Shown piece after piece: positions 7,850-14,553 of a stretch of 64,000 bases of DNA (position 1 is the first letter of the stretch; the number at the start of each line of letters is the position of its first letter). A program made the translations under genes and the position numbers. The notes beneath the pieces were generated by a model. That model was not told the origin of the DNA. It was given only the letters and a program-made list of their open reading frames with translations, and did not search any database. This stretch comes from Tropicimonas sp047971885 (GTDB lineage Bacteria; Pseudomonadota; Alphaproteobacteria; Rhodobacterales; Rhodobacteraceae), in contig NZ_JBKEAE010000021.1 of the NCBI RefSeq assembly GCF_047971885.1, positions 19,171 to 83,170 on the forward strand, written 5' to 3'.

Positions 7850-8320
7850 TCAGTCGCCGACAAGACCGCGCACGCCCGGGTCGCGCAGGGCGTGCAGCCG
7901 CCGCGCGGCGTGAACGGCGAACCTCAGCGTCATCGCCTTGCGCCTTGCTCCGGCGAGCTTGCGTTCGGGCGCCATGCGCAGGATCTCGGCATCGTAGGAA
8001 TCGGCAACGATCAGTCCGGAATCGCCGGGCAGCAACTCGGTCGGGAATTCCGCGTCCACCGCCCAGAAGAACCGGTCGCACCATTCGAGGTAGCCATGCC
8101 ACTTGGTGTCCGAGGTGAAATCGGCGCGGCTCGATTTGCACTCAACCACCCAGATGTCGCCCCGGGGACCCAGCGCCATCACATCCACCCTGAGCCCCGG
8201 CGCCGGGACCAGTTCCTCGACGGTGACGAAGCCGTGGCTGGCAAGATGCCGGCAGACACCGCGCGCCAGCAACTGGCCGGGCATCAGCGTTTCGGCGTTG
8301 GGAAGCGCGTGGTCTGTCAT
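7850..8320 (-). CDS. mmcB: MmcB family DNA repair protein
   Basis: A 156-residue protein of the MmcB/DUF1052 family, a PD-(D/E)XK nuclease-like fold. The fold core is visible: LRVDVMALGPRGDIWVVECKSS, in which D and the ExK of VECK are the likely metal and catalytic residues, followed by DFTSDTKWHGYLEWCDRFFWAV. MmcB is known from Caulobacter as a DNA-damage-related protein. The link is supported here by a perfect LexA-type box 12 bases upstream of the ATG (8332-8346). AGGAC precedes the ATG. It converges on the small protein at 7655 with abutting stop codons. Confidence 0.88.
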   Translation of the reverse strand: MTDHALPNAETLMPGQLLARGVCRHLASHGFVTVEELVPAPGLRVDVMALGPRGDIWVVECKSSRADFTSDTKWHGYLEWCDRFFWAVDAEFPTELLPGDSGLIVADSYDAEILRMAPERKLAGARRKAMTLRFAVHAARRLHALRDPGVRGLVGD

Positions 8321-8331
8321 GTCCTGAATGT

Positions 8332-8346
8332 GAACAATTGGCGAAC
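8332..8346 (-). promoter_or_regulatory. LexA (SOS) box GTTC-N7-GTTC upstream of mmcB
   Basis: On the mmcB strand the sequence reads GTTC gccaatt GTTC, an exact match to the alphaproteobacterial LexA consensus, placed 12 bases before the start codon, so a bound repressor would block transcription or early elongation. The rest of the 387-bp gap 8321-8707 shows no gene that I can support. Confidence 0.82.
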
Positions 8347-8567
8347 ATTTTGCAATGGTCCAGATTCGGTCTGTGGCGCTTTCCCCGGACCCGGCGGTTC
8401 GGATTGGCGCCGGAACCCGAACGTGGCTCTTGCCGGAACGTGGTGAAAAGCTTATGTCAGACGCTGGCGGATCTGCCCTTCCTGTGCAGGGGTCAGCATT
8501 CCAGTGGCCTTAAGCAATTCCGATGGAGCTGGCTCTGTCCGGACCCTGGTTCGGTTATCCGGCGCCC

Positions 8568-8583
8568 ACCTGTATTTACAGGT
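8568..8583. other. Perfect 16-bp palindrome ACCTGTATTTACAGGT
   Basis: An isolated two-fold symmetric site (7+7 with a TT centre) in the non-coding stretch between mmcB and the membrane protein gene. It could be an operator or a short hairpin; no promoter element is clear next to it. Confidence 0.35.
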
Positions 8584-8707
8584 CCTCGGGAATCGAAAGC
8601 CCCCACGGTTGCGTGCGGTCCCCGCCACCTCCGTTTGCCGGGGTTCCCGCCGGTTCAGGCGTGGACCCCGGAGCGGAAAGCCAACCCGATATCGAGAATG
8701 GCGATTG

Positions 8708-9028
8708 TCAGGCGCGGCTGTCGTCGGTCGAAACGGTCAGGCGTCCGTCCTGCGGGACGGTCGGCGTGGCGAATGCGATGCGCTTGCCACGCCCAGCATC
8801 CTCGTCGTGACTGGTCATCCGCATGATCGAAATGCCGAACTGCACCCCGGCAAAGACGATGCCGTTGAATACCCAAAGCATCAGAACCGCAATCCAGCCG
8901 CCCCTGGTATGGGTGACGAGGTGCCAGAGGTTTGCCACGTCGAGCCCGAGCAGCAGGGTGACGAAGATCGCCGAAAGGACATAGCCGATGATGACCTGGC
9001 GGATATAGAGGCGGACAAGCTCGGGCAT
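8708..9028 (-). CDS. Small two-helix inner-membrane protein of unknown function
   Basis: A 106-residue protein with two likely membrane segments, about residues 9-29 (QVIIGYVLSAIFVTLLLGL) and 44-67, and a hydrophilic C-terminal tail rich in Asp, Arg and Ser. ATG 9028 has AAAGG upstream and starts the first amphipathic helix; an earlier in-frame start at 9079 would add 17 unlikely residues. I do not recognise a family with a known function, though proteins of this shape are common in Rhodobacterales. It is separated from nusB by 150 bp and reads in the same direction, so it may be a distal gene of the rib-nusB unit. Confidence 0.72.
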   Translation of the reverse strand: MPELVRLYIRQVIIGYVLSAIFVTLLLGLDVANLWHLVTHTRGGWIAVLMLWVFNGIVFAGVQFGISIMRMTSHDEDAGRGKRIAFATPTVPQDGRLTVSTDDSRA

Positions 9029-9178
9029 GGCGGACCTTTGGCTGAGATTCGATCGTCTGAGGTCTGGGCGTTGCGGCAAAGCATAACGTGCCGGGCGGTA
9101 AAACGAAATGAAAATACCGAATATGTCCTGACGTAATATGCGTCACCGCCCAAACGGGTCGCCGGGGCGAAGACGAGA

Positions 9179-9634
9179 TCAGAATTTCTCGGGCTGGGCC
9201 TCGCGCGCCATGTGGTCGAGCACCGCATTGACGAATTTCGGCTCACGCCCCTCGGGGAAAAACGCCGTTGCGATATCGACGAACTCGACGATCACCACCT
9301 TGGGCGGGGTTTTCGCCGCGACCAGTTCCGCCCCGGCAGCGCGGAACAGGGCGCGCAGGGTGGGGTCGATCCTGTCGATCGGCCATTTGGCGACCAGCGC
9401 GCGATCGGTCATCTGGTCGATCCTCGCCTGTTCGTTGACGGCGGTGAAGACCAGCTTGCGGAAGGTATCGGGATCGCCCTCGGCCATTTCCACGCCGTCA
9501 TAGACCGCGCCGAAGCGCAGATCCTCGAATTCGCGGCTGATCTGGTCGGTGGTCTGCCCCGAAACCTCCATCTGGAACAGCGCCTGCACCGCATAGAGCC
9601 GCGCGGCGGATTTCATCTGGCGTTTGTCGGTCAT
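9179..9634 (-). CDS. nusB: Transcription antitermination factor NusB
   Basis: A 151-residue NusB, an all-helical RNA-binding protein that joins NusE (S10) on boxA for rRNA antitermination. Family blocks: ARLYAVQALFQMEVSG at the N-terminus, LVAKWPIDRIDPTLRALFRAA in the middle, and TPPKVVIVEFVDIATAFF with FVNAVLDHMAR at the end. ATG 9634 overlaps the ribH stop as ATGA, which points to translational coupling; a GTG two codons upstream (9640) is the only alternative. ribB-ribH-nusB order is typical of Alphaproteobacteria. Confidence 0.95.
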   Translation of the reverse strand: MTDKRQMKSAARLYAVQALFQMEVSGQTTDQISREFEDLRFGAVYDGVEMAEGDPDTFRKLVFTAVNEQARIDQMTDRALVAKWPIDRIDPTLRALFRAAGAELVAAKTPPKVVIVEFVDIATAFFPEGREPKFVNAVLDHMAREAQPEKF

Positions 9635-10182
9635 GCGCACGCGGGGCCTCCGGCTTCGCCTGCAAGTTGCACTTCATCTCGCAGCGGTTTGAAGCCAATA
9701 CGTTTCTTTTCGTTTCCAAAGCGGCGGGAAAGGGCGATCAGATGCAGCGCCGCCGCCGCCGCCCCGCCGCCCTTGTTCTGGCCGGCGGCCTCGGCCCGGA
9801 CCTCGGCCTGGGCGCGGTTCTCGACCGTCAGGATGCCGTTGCCGATACAGGCGCCTTCGAGCCCCAGCAGGGAAAGCGCGTGCGAACTGTCGTTACAGAC
9901 GGTATCGTAATGTGAGGTCTCGCCGCGGATCACGCAGCCGAGCGCCACGAAACCGTCGAAGTCCGACTGCCGGTAGGCGATCCGGATCGCGGTGGGCACC
10001 TCGAGCGCGCCGGGCACCTCGACAACCTCGTGGCTGCCGCCGACCTTGCCGATTTCGGCAATCGCGCCGGTGACCAGTTGGTCGGCGATATCCCGGTAAT
10101 AGGGGGCGACTACGATCAGCAGTTTCACCGGCCGGTCGAATTCCGGCAGCGGCAGGGTGTGTTGGGATTCGGCCTGGGCCAT
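9631..10182 (-). CDS. ribH: 6,7-dimethyl-8-ribityllumazine synthase
   Basis: A 183-residue lumazine synthase. It condenses 5-amino-6-ribitylaminouracil with 3,4-dihydroxy-2-butanone 4-phosphate, the product of the ribB enzyme encoded just upstream. Diagnostic blocks are VVEVPGALEVPTAIR, FVALGCVIRGETSHYDTV with the catalytic His, and GNGILTVENRAQAEVRA. The C-terminus (RDEVQLAGEAGGPACA) is about 15-20 residues longer than usual. The stop overlaps the nusB start by 4 bases, and the gap to ribB is only 3 bp. Confidence 0.96.
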   Translation of the reverse strand: MAQAESQHTLPLPEFDRPVKLLIVVAPYYRDIADQLVTGAIAEIGKVGGSHEVVEVPGALEVPTAIRIAYRQSDFDGFVALGCVIRGETSHYDTVCNDSSHALSLLGLEGACIGNGILTVENRAQAEVRAEAAGQNKGGGAAAAALHLIALSRRFGNEKKRIGFKPLRDEVQLAGEAGGPACA

Positions 10183-10185
10183 TGT

Positions 10186-11280
10186 CTACTCCGAAATGGG
10201 GCGCGTGCCGACGATGCGGAGCCCGTAGGCGTCGATTCCCAGATAGCGCGTTGCCGGAGAGTTGGTCAGCAGGATCAGTTCGTGCAGCCCGAGGCTCGAC
10301 AGGATCTGCGCGCCGAGCCCGGTGTTCTTTACGATGCGCGGGCCTTCCTCTTCGTCGAGCTTCAGCTTCCGGTCCGGGTTGCGGAACAGGCAGACCACGC
10401 CGCGCCCCTCGCGGGCGATGATGTTCATCGCCCGGCCGAGCATGTCCGGCTGGTCGGTGCCGATGCCGAGCATGTCCTCCATCACGTCGATGGCATGGGT
10501 GCGCACCAGAACCGGCCCCGGCGTGGCGATGTCGCCCTTGACCAGCACGACATGTTCGGTCCCCTCGGATTCGTCGGTGAAGATGCGCAGCGTCCATTGC
10601 CCGCCAAAGAGCGAGTCGACCTGCCGGGTTTCGGTTTCGCGGACGAGGTTGTCGTAGCGGCGACGATAGGCGATGAGATCCGAGATCGTGCCGATCTTCA
10701 GCCCGTGCTTCCGGGCAAAGGCAACCAGATCGGGCAGGCGGGCCATGGTGCCGTCTTCGTTCATCACCTCGCAGATAACGCCCGAAGGGTTGATACCCGC
10801 CAGCCGCGACACGTCGACCGCCGCCTCGGTATGGCCGGCGCGGACCAGCACGCCGCCCTCGCGCGCCCGCAGCGGAAAGACATGGCCGGGCGTCGCGATA
10901 TCGGCGGCGATCGAATTGTCGTCGATGGCAACCGCCACGGTATGGGCGCGGTCGTGGGCCGAAATGCCGGTCGAGACCCCTTCGCGCGCCTCGATCGAGA
11001 CGGTGAAGGCGGTTTCGTGCCGCGAGGAATTGTTGGAGGCCATCAGCGGCAGGCCGAGCGCGTCGATCCGTTCGGGCGTCAGGCACAGGCAGATCAGCCC
11101 GCGCCCGTGGGTGGCCATGAAGTTGATCGCATCGGGCGTCGCCATCTGGGCGGGAATGCACAGATCGCCCTCGTTCTCGCGATCCTCGTGATCGACGAGA
11201 AGATACATGCGTCCGTTGCGGGCCTCGTCGATGATCTCGTCGACGGGCGAGATTGCATCGGCATAAGTTGTGTCGGTCAC
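10186..11280 (-). CDS. ribB: 3,4-dihydroxy-2-butanone 4-phosphate synthase with degenerate GTP cyclohydrolase II-like domain
   Basis: A 364-residue protein. Residues 1-205 form an intact DHBP synthase: HEDRENEGDL (31-40), ATHGRGLICL, SRHETAFTVSIEA, GHVFPLRAREGGVLVRAGHTEAAVD (132-156) and NPSGVICEVMNEDG. Residues about 215-364 follow the RibA fold but lack its zinc cysteines: where RibA has SECLTGD and CDCG, this protein reads HAIDVMEDMLGIGTDQPDM. Known alphaproteobacterial RibBA-like proteins have the same inactive tail, so I infer only RibB activity. GTG 11280 is chosen because it starts the family-typical N-terminus after GGGGACC; the frame is open further upstream to 11454. No FMN riboswitch is seen in the 201 bp before it. 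Confidence 0.92.
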   Translation of the reverse strand: MTDTTYADAISPVDEIIDEARNGRMYLLVDHEDRENEGDLCIPAQMATPDAINFMATHGRGLICLCLTPERIDALGLPLMASNNSSRHETAFTVSIEAREGVSTGISAHDRAHTVAVAIDDNSIAADIATPGHVFPLRAREGGVLVRAGHTEAAVDVSRLAGINPSGVICEVMNEDGTMARLPDLVAFARKHGLKIGTISDLIAYRRRYDNLVRETETRQVDSLFGGQWTLRIFTDESEGTEHVVLVKGDIATPGPVLVRTHAIDVMEDMLGIGTDQPDMLGRAMNIIAREGRGVVCLFRNPDRKLKLDEEEGPRIVKNTGLGAQILSSLGLHELILLTNSPATRYLGIDAYGLRIVGTRPISE

Positions 11281-11481
11281 GTCATGGTCCCCGGAAAGCT
11301 GGCGGCGGGATAGCCCAAGGTCAGGGCCAATACCAGAGCGACCATGCGGGAACAAGCGTATCCCGCGCCGGGGCGGATGAACAGTTTCCGATCCGACGAC
11401 CGGGCCGCAACAGGCGCCCGGTACCATCCGGCGATCCACCGGGCGCGTTTCCACGCCCGGCGGACGATCATGGCCTGTCGT

Positions 11482-12195
11482 TCAGTGTTCGCCGACGGGC
11501 GCCATGAAACTGAGCGTGACTTTGTTGCTGAACTTCTGCGCCTTTTCCGGGGTCGGATGGTCGACCGCATGGGCAACCAGAAGGATGTTTTCGCCGGGCT
11601 GCACCGTCCAGCCGGCCCGCCCTTCGGCATCCGTCCTGACCGGAGCGACACCGGGAATGAACGATGTCAGGTCGGCATCGGCCAGCGGCAGGCCGTTAAA
11701 CAGCACCACAACCGGAAGCGTATCACCGGCCTTCAGCGAAAGCGGATCGGCCCCGGGCATGATTTCGAGCGGCAGCCCGAAGGGGGTGAAGCTGTCGGCG
11801 TGATCGGCGACCGCGATGGTATGGCGATAGGTTTCCGTCGAGGTGTCGGCATTGGCGACCTCGTTGGCGGGCAGCGGGTGCCACCGGCCATCGGTGTCCT
11901 TGGTCCAGAAGCCCGAGGCATAGGTGCCGGCAAGGACTACCGCGCCGTCGCCGGGAAGAAAGGCGACGTGATCGACACGTTCCTCGGCCTGAACGGCCGC
12001 ATCGTTGCCTGCCGCATCGTGCGCCGCCATATTGGCGAGGCTCGACAGGGTGTAGGCGTCGTCGCCTTCGCCCCAATGGCCATTCACCAGCGTCCAGGCC
12101 CCGAAACGGTGGGCCATGAAGCTGTCATGTGCCGAGACCATGCCCGGAATGAACAGCGCCAAAGCAACTGCGACTGCTGTCGTCCTGCGAATCAT
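11482..12195 (-). CDS. DUF4198 periplasmic protein, likely cobalt/nickel uptake component
   Basis: A 237-residue secreted protein with a signal peptide (about 1-22, VSA-HDS) so that the mature N-terminus begins HDSFMAH, as is typical of DUF4198 (NikK-like) proteins, where an exposed N-terminal His can bind metal. Later blocks: TETYRHTIAVADH, PLEIMPGADPLSLKAGDTLPV and a beta-domain TDAEGRAGWTVQPGENILLVAHAV. ATG 12195 has GGAGAT 5 bases upstream. A cobalamin riboswitch (12333-12505) lies in the leader, which ties expression to B12 status and supports a role in cobalt acquisition for B12 synthesis. No transporter membrane gene adjoins it, so the partner must lie elsewhere. Confidence 0.78.
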   Translation of the reverse strand: MIRRTTAVAVALALFIPGMVSAHDSFMAHRFGAWTLVNGHWGEGDDAYTLSSLANMAAHDAAGNDAAVQAEERVDHVAFLPGDGAVVLAGTYASGFWTKDTDGRWHPLPANEVANADTSTETYRHTIAVADHADSFTPFGLPLEIMPGADPLSLKAGDTLPVVVLFNGLPLADADLTSFIPGVAPVRTDAEGRAGWTVQPGENILLVAHAVDHPTPEKAQKFSNKVTLSFMAPVGEH

Positions 12196-12332
12196 AACAT
12201 ATCTCCGATATGAGTTTCGGCAGGGCGCAGGCAACGGCGATGTCGTCGTGGACCGGATAGACCATCATGCAATCTCCGCTCCGGGGCACCCCGCCCGGTC
12301 TGAGGTGACTGCGGTGCATCTGCACCGGAGAT

Positions 12333-12505
12333 GGCAGGTCTCCTGACTCGCGGATCTGGGCTTTCCCGAACCTTCCCGGACCAGACGATCCAGTGGTTTC
12401 ATATCGGGATTGCTAGCCGCCTACAGTTGCGGGGGCAGTCGCGGATTTGGGCCATGCCCGCACCGCGTTCCCTTTTCACCCGACTCGTCCAAGCCGGGAA
12501 CCATC
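12333..12505 (-). ncRNA. Cobalamin riboswitch
   Basis: On the reverse strand the leader shows the ordered cobalamin-aptamer blocks: a 5' GGTTCCCGG region, GGTGAAAAGGGAACGCGGTG, GCGACTGCCCCCGCAACTGT, CCACTGGAT, GGGAAGG, and the conserved B12 box GCGAGTCAGGAGACCTGCC at 12333-12351. It ends about 135 bases before the DUF4198 start at 12195. The switch is expected to lower expression when adenosyl- or methylcobalamin is bound, either through the B12 box pairing with the ribosome site or by a downstream hairpin. The 5' edge is approximate. Confidence 0.93.
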
Positions 12506-12605
12506 GCGCGATCTGTCGCACGGCACGCATGCGGTGTCCAGCGGAGCGAACGTCGCAACCGCCGGTTGCGCCATTGCCCGCCGATCGCCGGCGGAACACC
12601 CGCGA

Positions 12606-13571
12606 TCAGGCCGCGGCCCGGCGGCGGGCAACCGAGAAGTGGGCGGCGATGGCATCGATGAATGCATCGCGCGTGACGGGTACTTCCATCATCAGTTCGT
12701 GCTCGGCTTCGGGCACGATCCGCAGTGTGCCCTCCGGCCAGTTCGTCATCAGCCGGCGGATCGTGGGGATGTCGACGATGCGTTCGTTGGCGCCAACCCA
12801 GGTAAGACAGGGAATCTCGGGCGGGGGCAGGTTGCGCAGAATGCGCATTTCGCGCAGCGCCTCGTTCAGCCAGGTCATCGACGGCCCGCCGAGCGCAAGC
12901 TCGGGATGCACGGTAAGCTGGCGGCGCAGCCAGTCGAACATCTCGCGGTCGCGGGTCAGCGTGTTGTCGTGAAAATCCGTCCCCAGAACGTAGGTGACGG
13001 GCTTGGTCGATGGTACATAGGTGTGTCCGAACCCGGCCGAGTGGGAAAGCGTTGCCAGAACCTGCGCCAGCGGCCGCACAACACCCGGCAGCGAAATGCC
13101 CCACATCGGGCCGGAAAACGCGGCCGCATCGACCGGAAGCCCGCGATGAAGCGACCGGAGGCCGATTCCGCCGCCCATCGAATGGCCCAGCAGGAACAGC
13201 GGGCGCGGCAGCCCCAGTGCCCGAACCAGTTCCAGCAGAAGATCGGCGTCGTGCTGGTATTCGCGAAACGCGCCGACATGGCCGGTCGCCGGATCGTCGA
13301 GTTGCCGGTCGGCAAGGCCCTGGCCGCGCCAGTCGATGGCGACGCAGGCAAAGCCGTGCGAGATGAACCGCGCCGCCGCCGGCCCGTATTTCTCGACATA
13401 TTCGGTGCGTCCCGGGAACAGCAGCACGGTGCCCTTCGGGGTATCCGTGGCAGGTGTTCCGTAATGGGCCAGCCGCACGCGCACGCCGTCGGGCGCGGTT
13501 GCCCAATAGGCGCGCGCCTCCTGTGGGGCGTTGGCGATATCCTTGAAAAACGGAGCCGGTTCAAAGGTCAT
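12606..13571 (-). CDS. Alpha/beta hydrolase, lysophospholipase (PldB/S33)-like
   Basis: A 321-residue cytosolic serine hydrolase. Visible parts: LLFPGRTEYVEKYGPAAARF with the oxyanion region, AIDWRGQGLADRQ, the nucleophile elbow LGHSMGGGIGLRSL, a lid region rich in Thr and Pro, then the acid and His in VGANERIVDIPT and VPEAEHELMME. This matches the PldB-type lysophospholipase/monoacylglycerol lipase group; the natural substrate is not clear. It lies 15 bp after the SCP2 gene (13587-13874) on the same strand, so a shared lipid-related role is likely. Only a weak purine tract precedes the ATG. Confidence 0.85.
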   Translation of the reverse strand: MTFEPAPFFKDIANAPQEARAYWATAPDGVRVRLAHYGTPATDTPKGTVLLFPGRTEYVEKYGPAAARFISHGFACVAIDWRGQGLADRQLDDPATGHVGAFREYQHDADLLLELVRALGLPRPLFLLGHSMGGGIGLRSLHRGLPVDAAAFSGPMWGISLPGVVRPLAQVLATLSHSAGFGHTYVPSTKPVTYVLGTDFHDNTLTRDREMFDWLRRQLTVHPELALGGPSMTWLNEALREMRILRNLPPPEIPCLTWVGANERIVDIPTIRRLMTNWPEGTLRIVPEAEHELMMEVPVTRDAFIDAIAAHFSVARRRAAA

Positions 13572-13586
13572 TTTGTTCTTTTCGCT

Positions 13587-13874
13587 TCAGGAAAGCACCG
13601 TGCCGAGCTGCATGGCTGTTCCCATGTCACCCTCGACGGTGAGACGGCCCTGCATGAAGGCGGTTGTGGGGTTGAGATCGCCGGCCAGAATAGCCTGAAA
13701 CGTCTCGGCGTCGGATGTCAGCGTCACGTCGGCGCGTTCGTCGGAAACGCGAATGCCGCCGCCGTCGATCATCACGGCCCCCTCATCCCTGATGACGAAT
13801 TTGGCGGAACCGTCAAACGCGCCCTGCATACGGTTTCCGAGGGCGATCACGGCCTTGTCAAGAAGTTCACTCAC
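13587..13874 (-). CDS. SCP2 sterol-binding domain protein
   Basis: A 95-residue single-domain SCP2 protein, a small lipid-binding fold with a hydrophobic tunnel. Family blocks are KFVIRDEGAVMIDGGG, ADVTLTSDAETFQAILAGDLNPTTAFMQGRLTVEGDMG and the final helix AMQLGTVL. It starts with GTG (13872-13874) after GGAGAG. It is followed by a lysophospholipase-like hydrolase gene after 15 bp, which suggests joint handling of acyl lipids; the ligand is unknown. Confidence 0.88.
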   Translation of the reverse strand: MSELLDKAVIALGNRMQGAFDGSAKFVIRDEGAVMIDGGGIRVSDERADVTLTSDAETFQAILAGDLNPTTAFMQGRLTVEGDMGTAMQLGTVLS

Positions 13875-13954
13875 ACGTCTCTCCTGTAATACTTTAAGAT
13901 GTTGCGTGGCGGGGCAGTTGGAATCCCCCGCAGGTGCGATACATTGAAATCGTT

Positions 13955-14524
13955 ATGGGAACGAAGATACCATTTCTCAATCAATTCGTAACGGCATTCC
14001 TTGCCGTCACCGTTTCCGTTTTTCCGGCGCTGGCCGAAATGCCCGCCAACCCCGAGGCCGAGCGCCTGCTTCGCGAACTTGCGAAACCCGATCAGCCGGG
14101 GTGGCGTCAGATCGAGGATAGCATCGTGCGCGAATGGTCCAAGTCAGGATCTCCTGCCATGGACCTGTTGCTGCAACGGGGCACGGAAGCGATGGAGGCG
14201 GGCGATACCGACGCCGCGATCGCCCACCTGACCGCCCTGACCGACCATGCACCGGATTTCGCCGAAGGCTGGAACGCCCGTGCCACCGCGTTCTTCCATG
14301 CCGGCGAACCGGGCCTTTCGCTGGGCGACATCGGCCGCACGCTTGCGCTCAATCCCAGCCATTTCGGTGCGCTTTCGGGGCTGGCGATCATACTGGAAGA
14401 ACTCGGCAACGAGCGCGAATCGCTCGGGGCCTACCGGATGCTGCAGGCTATACATCCGCACCGCCCGGAAGTAAGAGAGGCCATCGAACGGCTGGAGAAG
14501 ACGGTCGAGGGCGAGAATCTCTGA
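13955..14524 (+). CDS. Secreted tetratricopeptide-repeat protein
   Basis: A protein of 189 residues from the ATG at 13955, with an N-terminal hydrophobic export signal (FVTAFLAVTVSVFPALAEM). The mature part has two to three TPR units: LLLQRGTEAMEAGDTDAAIAHLTALTDHAPDF, then FAEGWNARATAFFHAGEPGLSLGDIGRTL and FGALSGLAIILEELGNERESLGAYRML. It probably acts as a periplasmic scaffold; no partner is obvious. An alternative GTG at 13934 would add 7 residues. No clear ribosome site is seen for either, so the start is uncertain. It is divergent from the SCP2 gene. Confidence 0.8.
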   Translation: MGTKIPFLNQFVTAFLAVTVSVFPALAEMPANPEAERLLRELAKPDQPGWRQIEDSIVREWSKSGSPAMDLLLQRGTEAMEAGDTDAAIAHLTALTDHAPDFAEGWNARATAFFHAGEPGLSLGDIGRTLALNPSHFGALSGLAIILEELGNERESLGAYRMLQAIHPHRPEVREAIERLEKTVEGENL

Positions 14525-14553
14525 GATTCGCCCCGGCATCTGAGGGACCCGAC

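Noticed and set aside
8338..8826. A + strand frame across the gene-free stretch after mmcB
   Set aside because: It is Arg/Pro/Ser-rich with no domain, no ribosome site, and runs antisense into the membrane protein gene.
9635..9640. GTG at 9640 as the nusB start
   Set aside because: The ATG at 9634 overlaps the ribH stop in the classical ATGA arrangement, which is a better-supported start; the difference is only two codons.
11281..11481. Possible FMN riboswitch before ribB
   Set aside because: None of the conserved RFN blocks (AGGGGCAG-type and CCGAC/GGTGAGA-type) is present on the reverse strand.
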